Shown here in pieces: positions 8,015 through 16,171 of a stretch of 42,694 nt of DNA (the stretch's first letter is position 1; every line of letters starts with the position of its first letter). Source of the stretch: Sphingobium sp. (lineage in GTDB: Bacteria; Pseudomonadota; Alphaproteobacteria; Sphingomonadales; Sphingomonadaceae); contig JAHFPV010000022.1 in NCBI GenBank assembly GCA_023266575.1, forward strand, positions 1 through 42,694, given 5' to 3'. The notes under the pieces were generated by a model, which was given only the letters and a program-made list of their open reading frames with translations, was not told the DNA's origin and searched no databases. The position numbers and the translations under genes are program-made.

Positions 8015-9226
8015 CTATTCCAGCGCCCTGATCGCGCGCCGGTCACATCGTCCCTTGCCGCGCGGCACCGCCGAATAGCCCGGCACCATCAGCGACTGGC
8101 CGATCCGCAGCGGGGCGAAGCGCTGGCGCGCGATGCCTTCGCACGCCAGGAACAGGTCCAGCATCCGGGGTGGCGTATCCCATTGTTCGTAGGACAGGCG
8201 AAACGTCCCCCAATGGATCGGGATCGCGGTCGATGCGCCCAGCCGCTTGAACACTTCCACCGCCTGTTGCGGGCCGATATGGGCGTCCGACGCCATCTGC
8301 CCCTTCCAGAAGCGGAAGGCGCCGATCGGAATAAGCGCCAGCCGGATCGGCCCGAATCGCGTGGCCTCATAAGGCCAGCCCATGTCGCCCGCGCCGGTGT
8401 CGCCGGCAAAGAAGATATTGCCCGCGCGCGTTTCGATCAAAAAGCTCGACCAGAGCGCCCGGTTGCGATCTGCCCCCCAGCGGCTGCCCCAATGATGGTT
8501 GCGGGTCACATGGACGCGATAGTCGGGGCAATGTTCGTAATTGCCGCACTGGATCACCGCCTGCGGCGCAAGGCCATTGAGCGCCGCGCCGCTGACCGAC
8601 TGGCCCCAGTCCAGCGCTGTCGACGGGATGCCATGCGCTTTCAATATCGTGTCATTGCCCAGGCTGGTGACGATCTTGGGCCGGTCGCGGTCCCACAGTC
8701 GTTTCAGCGTCGGCAGGTCCATATGGTCGTAATGATTGTGGCTCAGCACGACCAGGTCGATCTTGGGCAGATCATCGAAGCGGATGCCCGGCTGCGCGAC
8801 CCGCTTGGGGCCGAAGGGGGGCAGGGGGCTGGCATGGTCCGACCAGATCGGGTCGGTCAATATGTTGATGCCCGCCGCCTGCACCAGCACCGTGGCATGG
8901 CCCACCCATGTCGCCACCATCCCGCGCGGCGCGGCAAAAGGCGCAGGGCGGGCTGGCTTGACTGCAATAGAGTCGGGCCATGGCGGCCGGTCGTCATTGC
9001 CTAGCAGCCAGCGGGCGATAAAGCCCTGCCGGCTCGTCCCCGGCGGGGCCGGCACGTCGATCACACCATCGGGATTGAAGAAATGCGCGCCGTCATAATG
9101 GCGGCTTTCCGGCCCTTCATAATAGATGCGGTCCAGGAAGGGCGGTACGATCGTCACGGCGAGGCACAGGGCAACCATTGCAAACAGCAATGTCACCCCG
9201 ATGCCCTTCACGAATTTGGCAATCAC
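8015..9226 (-). CDS. MBL-fold metal-dependent hydrolase, membrane anchored
   Basis: A 403-residue metallo-beta-lactamase-fold protein of the UlaG / NAPE-phospholipase-D-like branch. Residues 9-30 form one hydrophobic helix, so the enzyme is probably tethered to the inner membrane. The metal site is seen as WVGHATVLV (107-115), the HNHYDH motif at 163-168, the Asp of IFFAGDTGAGDMG, and the late His of AIPIHWGTF. The GTG start at 9226 overlaps the nrdB stop by 4 bp (GTGA), indicating coupling to the nrdB transcript. A longer open frame upstream overlaps nrdB and is not coding. The substrate cannot be named from sequence. Confidence 0.87.
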   Translation of the reverse strand: MIAKFVKGIGVTLLFAMVALCLAVTIVPPFLDRIYYEGPESRHYDGAHFFNPDGVIDVPAPPGTSRQGFIARWLLGNDDRPPWPDSIAVKPARPAPFAAPRGMVATWVGHATVLVQAAGINILTDPIWSDHASPLPPFGPKRVAQPGIRFDDLPKIDLVVLSHNHYDHMDLPTLKRLWDRDRPKIVTSLGNDTILKAHGIPSTALDWGQSVSGAALNGLAPQAVIQCGNYEHCPDYRVHVTRNHHWGSRWGADRNRALWSSFLIETRAGNIFFAGDTGAGDMGWPYEATRFGPIRLALIPIGAFRFWKGQMASDAHIGPQQAVEVFKRLGASTAIPIHWGTFRLSYEQWDTPPRMLDLFLACEGIARQRFAPLRIGQSLMVPGYSAVPRGKGRCDRRAIRALE

Positions 9227-10272
9227 TCCGCCGCGATGCCCGCCGCCTTGAACATGTCGGGGTCGGTGGCATCGTCCGCGTTGGCCGGTGCCGCGCGGGT
9301 CTTGCGGCGGTCGAACGCGTCCCAGACCTCGTTCCACTGGCCCCGCGTCGCGCCCTTTGAATATTCGGTCGCGCGGGTTTCGAAGAAATTGGCATGTTCG
9401 ACGCCGTTCAGCATCGGGGCGAGCCAGGGGAGCGGATGCTCGTCGATCATGTAGATGGGTTTCAGGCCCAGCTGGCCCAGCCGCCAGTCGGCAATGTAGC
9501 GGACATATTTCTTGATGTCCTTGGGCGTCATGCCGGGGACCGGACCCATTTCGAACACCAGATCGACGAACGCATCCTCGATACGGACGGTTTTCTGGCA
9601 CATGTCCATGATGTCGTCCTTGACCGCGGGGGTCAGGCACTGGCGTTCGGCGCAGAAGGCGTGGAACAGCTTGATGATGCCCTCGCAATGCAGCGTCTCG
9701 TCGCGGATCGACCAGGTGACGATCTGCCCCATGCCCTTCATCTTGTTGAAGCGCGGGAAGTTCATCAGCATCGCGAAGCTGGCGAACAGCTGCAAGCCTT
9801 CGGTAAAGCCGCCGAACATGGCCAGGGTGCGGGCGATATCCTCGTCCGTATCGACGCCGAACTGTTGCAGATAGTCATGCTTGTCCTTCATCTCCTTATA
9901 TTGGAGAAAGGCCGAATATTCGCTTTCGGGCATCCCGATCGTGTCGAGCAGATGCGAGTAGGCCGCGATATGGACGGTTTCCATGTTGCTGAACGCGGTC
10001 AGCATCATCTTGACCTCGGTCGGCTTGAACACGCGGCCATATTTTTCGTGGTAGCAATCCTGCACTTCCACGTCGGCCTGGGTGAAGAAGCGGAAAATCT
10101 GCGTCAGCAGGTTGCGCTCATGATCGGACAGCTTCTGCGCCCAGTCGCGGCAATCCTCGCCCAAAGGCACTTCTTCGGGCAGCCAGTGCAGCTGCTGCTG
10201 GCGCTTCCAGAACTCATAGGCCCATGGATATTCGAACGGCTTGTAGACTTTGGAGGCTTTGAGAAGGGACAT
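9223..10272 (-). CDS. nrdB: Class I ribonucleotide reductase, small (beta) subunit
   Basis: A 349-residue R2 protein that houses the diiron-tyrosyl radical used by NrdA to make deoxyribonucleotides. The radical site is visible as METVHIAAYSHLL with Glu98, His101 and Tyr105, and a second ligand set appears around RDETLHCEG. No ATP-cone is present. It lies on the same strand as nrdA but is separated from it by 384 bp holding an opposite-strand DUF2171 gene. The downstream hydrolase gene overlaps its stop. The ATG at 10272 gives the usual N-terminus (MSLLKASKVYKPFEYPWAYE). Confidence 0.96.
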   Translation of the reverse strand: MSLLKASKVYKPFEYPWAYEFWKRQQQLHWLPEEVPLGEDCRDWAQKLSDHERNLLTQIFRFFTQADVEVQDCYHEKYGRVFKPTEVKMMLTAFSNMETVHIAAYSHLLDTIGMPESEYSAFLQYKEMKDKHDYLQQFGVDTDEDIARTLAMFGGFTEGLQLFASFAMLMNFPRFNKMKGMGQIVTWSIRDETLHCEGIIKLFHAFCAERQCLTPAVKDDIMDMCQKTVRIEDAFVDLVFEMGPVPGMTPKDIKKYVRYIADWRLGQLGLKPIYMIDEHPLPWLAPMLNGVEHANFFETRATEYSKGATRGQWNEVWDAFDRRKTRAAPANADDATDPDMFKAAGIAAE

Positions 10273-10358
10273 GGGACGGCTCCGCTTTAAAGGGTAGGCG
10301 CAACCAGTGCGGGTACGGCGCGTTCAAGACACACCACCCCCTTCACAGGAGCGCAATC

Positions 10359-10604
10359 ATGGTTGAATTCAGCCAAATCAAGGAACATGCCGAAGTCATC
10401 GGCGCAGACGGCGTGCATGTCGGCACCGTCGACCATATGGACGGGGACCGCATCAAGCTGACCAAGAAGGACAGCGGGGAAGGGAGCCACAAAGGGCATC
10501 ATCACTATATTTCCCAAGGCCTGATCGCCGACATCGAAAGCGACGGCACCGTGCGGTTGAGCGCCAATGGCGATGTTGCCGTGACGTTCGAAGAAGAAAA
10601 ATAA
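10359..10604 (+). CDS. DUF2171 family small protein
   Basis: An 81-residue soluble protein with the DUF2171 / PRC-barrel-like pattern: IKEHAEVIGADGVHVGTVDHMDGDRIKL, then GHHHYISQGLIADIES and VRLSANGDVAV. A good ribosome site (CAGGAG) sits 8 bp before the ATG. It lies antiparallel between nrdA and nrdB, so it would be antisense to any nrdA-nrdB read-through mRNA. The family is often seen in stress-related contexts in alphaproteobacteria, but no molecular function is established. No signal peptide. Confidence 0.85.
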   Translation: MVEFSQIKEHAEVIGADGVHVGTVDHMDGDRIKLTKKDSGEGSHKGHHHYISQGLIADIESDGTVRLSANGDVAVTFEEEK

Positions 10605-10656
10605 GCCGGGTGGCGCGGCGGTATGGACCGTCGCGCTACGCCCATGGCTATGCGCG

Positions 10657-12591
10657 TCACTGACAGGCCAGACACTCGTCATAGTCCGTGGTCTCGCCAA
10701 TCTCAAACTTGGGCGCGTCGATCGTGTTGTCGGCTTCCACGCCGCCGGCAAAACCGGCGCGCTGCACGCTCTTCGACCGCAGATAGTAAAGCGACTTGAT
10801 GCCCAGTTCCCATGCGCGGAAGTGGAGCATGAGCAGGTCCCATTTTTCCACATCGGCGGGGATGAACAGATTGAGCGACTGCGCTTGGTCGATATAGGGG
10901 GTGCGGTCCGCGGCCAGTTCGAGCAGCCAGCGCTGATCGATCTCGAAACTGGTCTTGAACGTGTCCTTCTCTTCCTGGCTCAGAAAGTCGAGATGCTGGA
11001 CCGAGCCGCCATGCTCCAGGATCGAATTCCAGACATTGGTCGAATCCTTGGCCTTTTCGACCAGCAGCTTTTCCAGATAGGGGTTCTTGATCGAGAAGCT
11101 GCCCGACAGCGTCTTGTGGGTGTAGATATTGGCCGGGATCGGCTCGATGCAGGCCGACGTGCCGCCGCAGATGATGGAGATGGATGCGGTCGGCGCGATC
11201 GCCATCTTGCAGGAGAAACGCTCCATCACGCCCTGATCGGCAGCATCGGGGCAAGGGCCACGCTCGATCGCGAGTTGCATCGAGGCTTCGTCGACCTGGC
11301 TCTTGATATGCTTGAACATGCGCAGGTTCCACGACTTGGCCATGGCCCCCTCAAACGGGATGCCGCGCGCCTGGAGGAAGCTGTGGAAGCCCATGACGCC
11401 AAGCCCGACCGAGCGTTCGCGGCTGGCGCTATACTTGGCGCGCGCCATTTCGGGCGGGGCGCGGTCGATATAGTCCTGCAGCACATTGTCGAGGAAACGC
11501 ATGATATCCTCGGCAAACAGCTTCTCGTCCTTCCACTCGTCCCAGGTTTCCAGGTTCATCGAGGAAAGGCAGCACACGGCGGTGCGGTCATTGCCGAGAT
11601 GGTCGCGACCCGTCGGCAGGGTGATTTCAGAGCAGAGGTTGGAGGTCGAGACTTTCAGCCCCAGATCGCGATGATGCTTGGGCATCATGCGGTTCACCGT
11701 GTCGTTGAACACGATATAGGGTTCGCCCGTCGCCAGCCGGGTTTCGACCAGCTTCTGGAACAGGGCGCGGGCGTTGACGGTGCCGCGGATCGACTGATCC
11801 TTGGGGCTGCGCAGGTGGAAGTCAGCACCGTCGCGCACCGCTTCCATAAACTCGTCGGTCAGCAGCACGCCATGATGCAGGTTGAGCGCCTTGCGGTTGA
11901 AGTCGCCCGATGGCTTGCGGATTTCGAGGAACTCCTCAATTTCCGGGTGCGACACGTCGAGATAGCAGGCGGCAGAGCCACGGCGCAGGCTGCCCTGGCT
12001 GATCGCCAGCGTCAGCGAATCCATGACGCGGACGAACGGGATGATGCCTGACGTCTTGCCGTTCAGGCCGACCGGCTCACCGATGCCGCGCACGCTGCCC
12101 CAATAGGTGCCGATGCCGCCGCCGCGCGAGGCCAGCCAGACATTCTCGTTCCAGGTGTTAACGATGCCTTCCAGACTGTCGTCCACGCTGTTGAGATAGC
12201 AGCTGATCGGCAGGCCGCGCCCGGTGCCGCCATTGGACAGGACCGGGGTGGCGGGCATGAACCAGAGGCGCGAAATATAGTCATAGACGCGCTGGGCGTG
12301 GCCCTGATCATCGGCATAGGCCGCCGCGACGCGGGCAAACAGATCCTGATAGCTTTCGCCGGGCAGCAGATAGCGGTCGTTCAGCGTGTCCTTGCCAAAC
12401 TCGGTCAGCAGTGCGTCGCGCGACGGATCGGTCACGACGTCGAAGCGCCGTTCCTGCACCGCGGACGAGGATAAAGGCTCCGCCTTGGTCGGCGCGGCAG
12501 GCTGTTCGCTCACCCGGTCCATCACATCATCCATCACAGTCGCCACGTCGTTTGTTCCACCCTGTCCGCTATCACGAAAATCCATGCTCAA
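10657..12591 (-). CDS. nrdA: Class I ribonucleotide reductase, large (alpha) subunit
   Basis: A 644-residue catalytic subunit. The active-site triad is seen in SNLCSEI (Asn318, Cys320, Glu322). The redox pair is Cys131 (LPISCYLN) with the Cys340/341 region (AVCCLSS). The radical-transfer tyrosines are in SLYYLRSKS, and the C-terminal shuttle is CLACQ. The N-terminus is short and I see no ATP-cone allosteric domain. Positions 12749-12796 upstream hold a pair of NrdR-type boxes. The N-terminal 45 residues are low-complexity, so a later start is possible, but ATG at 12591 is the first. Confidence 0.96.
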   Translation of the reverse strand: MSMDFRDSGQGGTNDVATVMDDVMDRVSEQPAAPTKAEPLSSSAVQERRFDVVTDPSRDALLTEFGKDTLNDRYLLPGESYQDLFARVAAAYADDQGHAQRVYDYISRLWFMPATPVLSNGGTGRGLPISCYLNSVDDSLEGIVNTWNENVWLASRGGGIGTYWGSVRGIGEPVGLNGKTSGIIPFVRVMDSLTLAISQGSLRRGSAACYLDVSHPEIEEFLEIRKPSGDFNRKALNLHHGVLLTDEFMEAVRDGADFHLRSPKDQSIRGTVNARALFQKLVETRLATGEPYIVFNDTVNRMMPKHHRDLGLKVSTSNLCSEITLPTGRDHLGNDRTAVCCLSSMNLETWDEWKDEKLFAEDIMRFLDNVLQDYIDRAPPEMARAKYSASRERSVGLGVMGFHSFLQARGIPFEGAMAKSWNLRMFKHIKSQVDEASMQLAIERGPCPDAADQGVMERFSCKMAIAPTASISIICGGTSACIEPIPANIYTHKTLSGSFSIKNPYLEKLLVEKAKDSTNVWNSILEHGGSVQHLDFLSQEEKDTFKTSFEIDQRWLLELAADRTPYIDQAQSLNLFIPADVEKWDLLMLHFRAWELGIKSLYYLRSKSVQRAGFAGGVEADNTIDAPKFEIGETTDYDECLACQ

Positions 12592-12748
12592 CCCCCAATG
12601 TTCCTGTTCCGTTCGATTCGGTCAAGCTGGTTCGGCAGGTGCCGACACCTTAGCAGATACCGTATCGCGACGGGGCGGAAATGGGACCAACTGACGGGAT
12701 TGCAGCGACAAAAGCCCCCTTGCGCTGAAAACTGGTCCAGCGACGCAA

Positions 12749-12764
12749 TCACAATCTGTTGGGT
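12749..12764 (-). promoter_or_regulatory. NrdR-type box, nrdA-proximal
   Basis: On the minus strand ACCCAACAGATTGTGA fits the NrdR consensus (aCACwATATaTwGTGt) at about 12 of 16 positions. Its start is exactly 32 bp from the start of the second box, the three-turn spacing known for NrdR pairs. It lies about 160 bp upstream of the nrdA ATG. Confidence 0.6.
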
Positions 12765-12780
12765 GACCCCCGTTTACCCG

Positions 12781-12796
12781 ATACCACAGATAGTGC
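12781..12796 (-). promoter_or_regulatory. NrdR-type box, nrdA-distal
   Basis: On the minus strand GCACTATCTGTGGTAT retains CACTAT and the downstream T-x-GT of the consensus. It matches less well than its partner, but the 32-bp periodicity supports the pair. Confidence 0.55.
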
Positions 12797-13061
12797 CATA
12801 GCCTGTTTTGGGCGCAAGAGGGTAAATGACGGTTTAGGGACTCAGCTCGTCGCTGTTCCGATTCCTTTCGTCGCTGATTTCGCCCGCTGCAACGCAGCGA
12901 CGCACGGACTTTCCTCGCTCCCCGGAAAGACAAGCGGGAAAAGTCGGCATAAAAAATAATTTTGCCTTGCCACGCAAATGCGTGGTGCGCGCAAAAGGCG
13001 TTATGATGGTGCCTCCAGCAGACCGCCGCCCGTCCTGTTCACCCGACGCAAAGGCCGACCG

Positions 13062-13706
13062 ATGATTCTCTATTATCACCCGCTCTCTTCCTATTGCTGG
13101 AAGGTGCTGATCGCCTTTTATGAAAATGGCACGCCCTTCACGCCCCGAATGATGGAGGAGGAGGGCGTCGCGCAGGAATGGCTGGCGCTGTGGCCGATCG
13201 GCAAATTCCCGCTGCTGCGCGATTCGACCCGCGACACGATCGTCGCCGAAGCCAGCATCATCATCGAATATCTGATGACCCATGAGCCGGGTACGTTCCG
13301 GCCGATTCCGCTCAATCCCGACGCGGCGTTGCAGGTGCGGATGATGGACCGGCTGTTCGACAATTATGTCATGACGCCGATGCAGGCGATCGTTGCCGAC
13401 CGGCTGCGCCCGGCCGACTCGCGCGATCCTTATGGCGTAGGGCAGGCCCGCGCGCTGATCGCGAAAGCCTATGCCCTGCTGGAGTCGCGGATCGGCACGC
13501 ATGGCTGGGCGGTGGGGGAGAGTTTCACCCTGGCCGATTGCGCGGCGGCCCCGGCGCTCTTCTATGCCGACAAGATTGTGCCGATCGGCAGCGACCATCC
13601 GCGCCTGTCCGCCTATCTCGCCCGGCTGGTGGCGCGGCCCAGCTTTGCGCGGGTGCTGGCAGAGAAGGAACCGTGGTGGCACAATTTCCCCTTTGCGGGT
13701 GGCTAA
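13062..13706 (+). CDS. Glutathione S-transferase family protein
   Basis: A 214-residue cytosolic GST. The N-terminal thioredoxin-like half starts LYYHPLSSYCWKVLIAFYENG, has the cis-proline region GKFPLLRD and the glutathione gamma-Glu contact motif EASIIIEYL. The C-terminal all-helical half includes WAVGESFTLADCAAAPALFYAD with the N-capping S-x-x-D. The ATG at 13062 is chosen because it begins the fold directly; an upstream in-frame ATG at 12978 adds a basic non-conserved stretch. Substrate unknown. It is followed by fumarase 101 bp later, probably independently transcribed. Confidence 0.9.
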   Translation: MILYYHPLSSYCWKVLIAFYENGTPFTPRMMEEEGVAQEWLALWPIGKFPLLRDSTRDTIVAEASIIIEYLMTHEPGTFRPIPLNPDAALQVRMMDRLFDNYVMTPMQAIVADRLRPADSRDPYGVGQARALIAKAYALLESRIGTHGWAVGESFTLADCAAAPALFYADKIVPIGSDHPRLSAYLARLVARPSFARVLAEKEPWWHNFPFAGG

Positions 13707-13807
13707 GCTGCGCCTCTCTGGACAGGCGGGCGATTCCTGACTAGCCGCTGCCCGTGCAGGAACCCGCCGTGCAGGGCCGGGCCGCAGACATAAGGGATCT
13801 GGGTAAG

Positions 13808-15328
13808 ATGACGCTCATCAAGACCGCCGACCTGATAGAGAGCGTCGCCGACGCGCTTCAGTTCATCAGCTATTATCACCCGATGGATTATATCCGCGCG
13901 CTGGGCAAAGCCTATGAGGCGGAGCAAAGCCCGGCGGCCAAGGACGCCATCGCCCAGATACTGACCAACAGCCGCATGTGCGCGGAGGGGCATCGCCCGA
14001 TCTGCCAGGACACCGGCATCGTCAATGTGTTCGTCAAATGGGGCATGGAATGCCGGCTGGATGACAATAGCCGCTCGATGCAGGACGTGATCGATGAGGG
14101 CGTGCGCCGCGCCTACCTCAACCCCGAAAACCGCCTGCGCGCATCGATCCTGCGCGATCCGGCGTTCAGCCGTCAGAATACCAAGGACAATACCCCTTGC
14201 GTCCTGTCGGTCGAAATGGTGCCGGGCAACAAGGTCGTCATCGACGTCGCGGCCAAGGGTGGCGGCAGTGAGAATAAGACCAAGTTCAAGATGATGAACC
14301 CCAGCGATTCGATCGTCGACTGGGTGCTGGAGATGATCCCGCAGATGGGCGCGGGCTGGTGTCCGCCCGGCATGTTGGGCATCGGCATTGGCGGCACCGC
14401 GGAAAAGGCGGTGGCGCTGGCCAAGGAAAGCCTGATGGACGCGATCGACATGGGCGAACTCAAGGCGCGCGGGCCGCAGACCGAGATTGAGAAGATGCGG
14501 GTCGAGATTTTCGACAAGGTCAACGCGCTGGGCATCGGCGCGCAGGGTCTGGGTGGCCTGTCCACCATCCTTGACGTCAAGATTTACGACTATCCCTGCC
14601 ATGCGGCGGGAAAGCCCGTGGCGATGATCCCCAACTGCGCCGCCACCCGCCACGCCCATTTCACGCTGGACGGCTCCGGCCCCGCCTATCTGGAAGCGCC
14701 CAAATTGTCCGAATGGCCCGACGTCAACTGGACGCCGAGCAAGGAGGCGATCCGCGTCGACCTCAACACGCTGACGCCGGAGATTGTTCAGAGCTGGAAG
14801 CATGGCGACCGGCTGCTGCTCAACGGCAAGATGCTGACCGGGCGGGACGCCGCGCACAAGCGGATCAAGGATATGCTGAGCCGCGGCGAGAGCCTGCCGG
14901 TCGATTTCAAGGGCCGCGTCATCTATTATGTCGGCCCGGTCGATCCGGTCGGCGACGAAGTGGTCGGTCCCGCTGGTCCCACCACCGCCACGCGCATGGA
15001 CAGCTTCATGGACATGATGCTGGAGCAGGGCCTGCTGGGCTGCGTCGGCAAGGCCGAACGCGGCGTGGCGGCGACCAAAGCCATCGCCAAGCATAAGAGC
15101 GCCTATTTGATGGCGGTCGGCGGCGCCGCCTATCTGGTCGCGCGCGCGATCAAGGGGGCCAAGGTCGTGGGCTTTGAAGATCTGGGCATGGAAGCGATTT
15201 ACGAATTCGATGTGGCTGACATGCCCGTGACCGTCGCGGTCGATAGCGAAGGCCAGAATGTCCACCACCTCGCTCCCCTGGTCTGGCAGGAGAAGATCAA
15301 GCGCGAAGGGCTGCTGGAGGGCGTGTGA
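13808..15328 (+). CDS. Class I fumarate hydratase (iron-sulfur fumarase)
   Basis: A 506-residue [4Fe-4S] fumarase interconverting fumarate and malate in the citric-acid cycle. The three cluster cysteines are visible in RPICQDTGIVNVF (Cys66), GAGWCPPGMLGIGIGGT and GLLGCVGKAERG. The C-terminal beta domain (GRVIYYVGPVDPVGDEVVGPAGPTTATRMD) is complete, so both halves are fused in one chain. The ATG at 13808 is preferred to one 54 bp upstream because the family begins near MTLIKTADLIESV. Its 3' end abuts the DUF559 repeat cassette. Confidence 0.95.
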   Translation: MTLIKTADLIESVADALQFISYYHPMDYIRALGKAYEAEQSPAAKDAIAQILTNSRMCAEGHRPICQDTGIVNVFVKWGMECRLDDNSRSMQDVIDEGVRRAYLNPENRLRASILRDPAFSRQNTKDNTPCVLSVEMVPGNKVVIDVAAKGGGSENKTKFKMMNPSDSIVDWVLEMIPQMGAGWCPPGMLGIGIGGTAEKAVALAKESLMDAIDMGELKARGPQTEIEKMRVEIFDKVNALGIGAQGLGGLSTILDVKIYDYPCHAAGKPVAMIPNCAATRHAHFTLDGSGPAYLEAPKLSEWPDVNWTPSKEAIRVDLNTLTPEIVQSWKHGDRLLLNGKMLTGRDAAHKRIKDMLSRGESLPVDFKGRVIYYVGPVDPVGDEVVGPAGPTTATRMDSFMDMMLEQGLLGCVGKAERGVAATKAIAKHKSAYLMAVGGAAYLVARAIKGAKVVGFEDLGMEAIYEFDVADMPVTVAVDSEGQNVHHLAPLVWQEKIKREGLLEGV

Positions 15329-15333
15329 CGGAA

Positions 15334-15393
15334 TGATCCTCCCCATCGCAAGATGGGGAGGGGAACGCTCGCGAAGCGAGTGGTGGAGGGGAG
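15334..15393. repeat. left inverted repeat of the DUF559 cassette
   Basis: Contains hairpin arms CCTCCCCATC/GATGGGGAGG and the small palindrome CTCGCGAAGCGAG, ending in GTGGTGGAGGGG. Confidence 0.7.
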
Positions 15394-15400
15394 ATGCGCC

Positions 15401-15985
15401 ATGCCTCCAAATAGAAAGACCGTTGAGAAAGCGCGCAAGTTCCGGCGCGCCCTGACACCGCCCGAAATAGCTTTATGGCAATGGATGCGTGTCAAGCCGC
15501 AAGGGCTGAAGTTTCGGCGGCAGCACCCGCTTGGCCCTTATGTGCTGGATTTCTATTATGCCACCGCGCGGATCGCCATCGAGGTGGACGGGGCTGTGCA
15601 TGACGATCCCCGCCAAATGGCGCATGATATGCAGCGCGATGCATGGATTGCGGCGCAAGGCGTAAGGATCATTCGGATCAGGGCCACCGATGTGCTGGCT
15701 GATCTTGATGCGGTTGTGCGGTACATTCTCGACCGTTGCGCATTTCCCCTCCACCAGCCTTCGGCCGGTCCCCCTCCCCCCGCTTCGCGCGGGGAGGATC
15801 AGGTAATCGCACCAACCTGCATCAAGCGCCTGGAACCCCGGCCTCTACCCGGCATTGTCTCCGCATCCTTATCCCGGAGCCAGTCCCATGTCCTTCACGC
15901 AACTCGACCCACCCTTACCCGTCCATGTGGAGGGCAAGGGGAAGGGCTATGCCCTGGCCGTCATCGATTATGGGCAGGAGCATAA
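15401..15985 (+). CDS. DUF559 (Vsr/restriction-endonuclease-like) protein
   Basis: The core of about 115 residues has the DUF559 pattern: ARKFRRALTPPEIALWQWMR, FRRQHPLGPYVLDFYYATARIAIEVDGAVHDD and RDAWIAAQGVRIIRI. This PD-(D/E)XK-like fold (Asp of LDFY, Glu-Val-Asp of IEVDG) relates it to Vsr-type nucleases. The ATG at 15401 begins MPPNRKTVEKARK. After the core the frame reads on through the right inverted repeat (PPPPASRGED) and for about 60 codons beyond, overlapping the next gene by 98 bp. That tail is probably not conserved. Biological role unknown. Confidence 0.75.
   Translation: MPPNRKTVEKARKFRRALTPPEIALWQWMRVKPQGLKFRRQHPLGPYVLDFYYATARIAIEVDGAVHDDPRQMAHDMQRDAWIAAQGVRIIRIRATDVLADLDAVVRYILDRCAFPLHQPSAGPPPPASRGEDQVIAPTCIKRLEPRPLPGIVSASLSRSQSHVLHATRPTLTRPCGGQGEGLCPGRHRLWAGA
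15746..15801. repeat. right inverted repeat of the DUF559 cassette
   Basis: Inverted relative of 15334-15393. It reads CCCCTCCACC, then a GCCTTCGGC palindrome, then CCCCGCTTCGCGCGGGGAGGATCA. It lies within the 3' part of the DUF559 frame. Confidence 0.7.
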
Positions 15986-16121
15986 TCTGATCTGGGTGAC
16001 TGGCTTGTCCGACAGTGGCGAAATCTGGTGTGCGCCCAATCCGCTGGTGCGGCTGGAGGCGAACTGGACGATGGGGCGGGACTGGGCACGCCATGGCCTG
16101 CCCAGCGTCAAGCCGAGCTAA
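15888..16121 (+). CDS. small hypothetical protein
   Basis: A 77-residue protein beginning MSFTQLDPPLPVHVEGKG. It has the regular pattern of a small beta-rich fold (GYALAVIDYGQEHNLIWVTGL, GEIWCAPNPLVRLEANWTMG). No signal peptide or membrane segment. I do not recognise a named family, but codon use and a well-spaced start support a real gene. The preceding DUF559 frame overlaps its first 98 bp in another frame, which is probably the non-conserved tail of that gene. The next gene starts 50 bp downstream. Confidence 0.65.
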   Translation: MSFTQLDPPLPVHVEGKGKGYALAVIDYGQEHNLIWVTGLSDSGEIWCAPNPLVRLEANWTMGRDWARHGLPSVKPS

Positions 16122-16171
16122 ACGCAACAACTGTCTGGCAAGCGTCATACACCGCTGTTATCCTGTTCCCC

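Larger units (their letters stand above)
12592..13061. other. 470-bp divergent intergenic region (nrdA / GST)
   Basis: No coding sequence is supported here. It holds the NrdR-type box pair (12749-12796) and a short inverted repeat CCACGCAAATGCGTGG at 12970-12985, which lies about 77 bp upstream of the glutathione S-transferase ATG and may be an operator. The stretch just before it (12948-12963) is locally AT-rich, as expected for a promoter region. Confidence 0.6.
15334..15801. mobile_element. DUF559 cassette bounded by inverted repeats
   Basis: The segment starts TGATCCTCCCC and ends GGGGAGGATCA, a perfect 11-bp terminal inverted repeat. Inside each end, a further stretch of about 45 bp is related in inverted orientation (GGGGAGGGG ... 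GGTGGAGGGG on the left; CCCCTCCACC ... CCCCCTCCCC on the right). Between them lies only the DUF559 gene. The unit is 468 bp and sits just after the fumarase stop. No transposase is present. Confidence 0.55.

Noticed and set aside
13703-15346. 547-codon open frame opposite fumarase
   Set aside because: High GC wobble keeps the antisense frame open; no motif and covers the whole fumarase gene.
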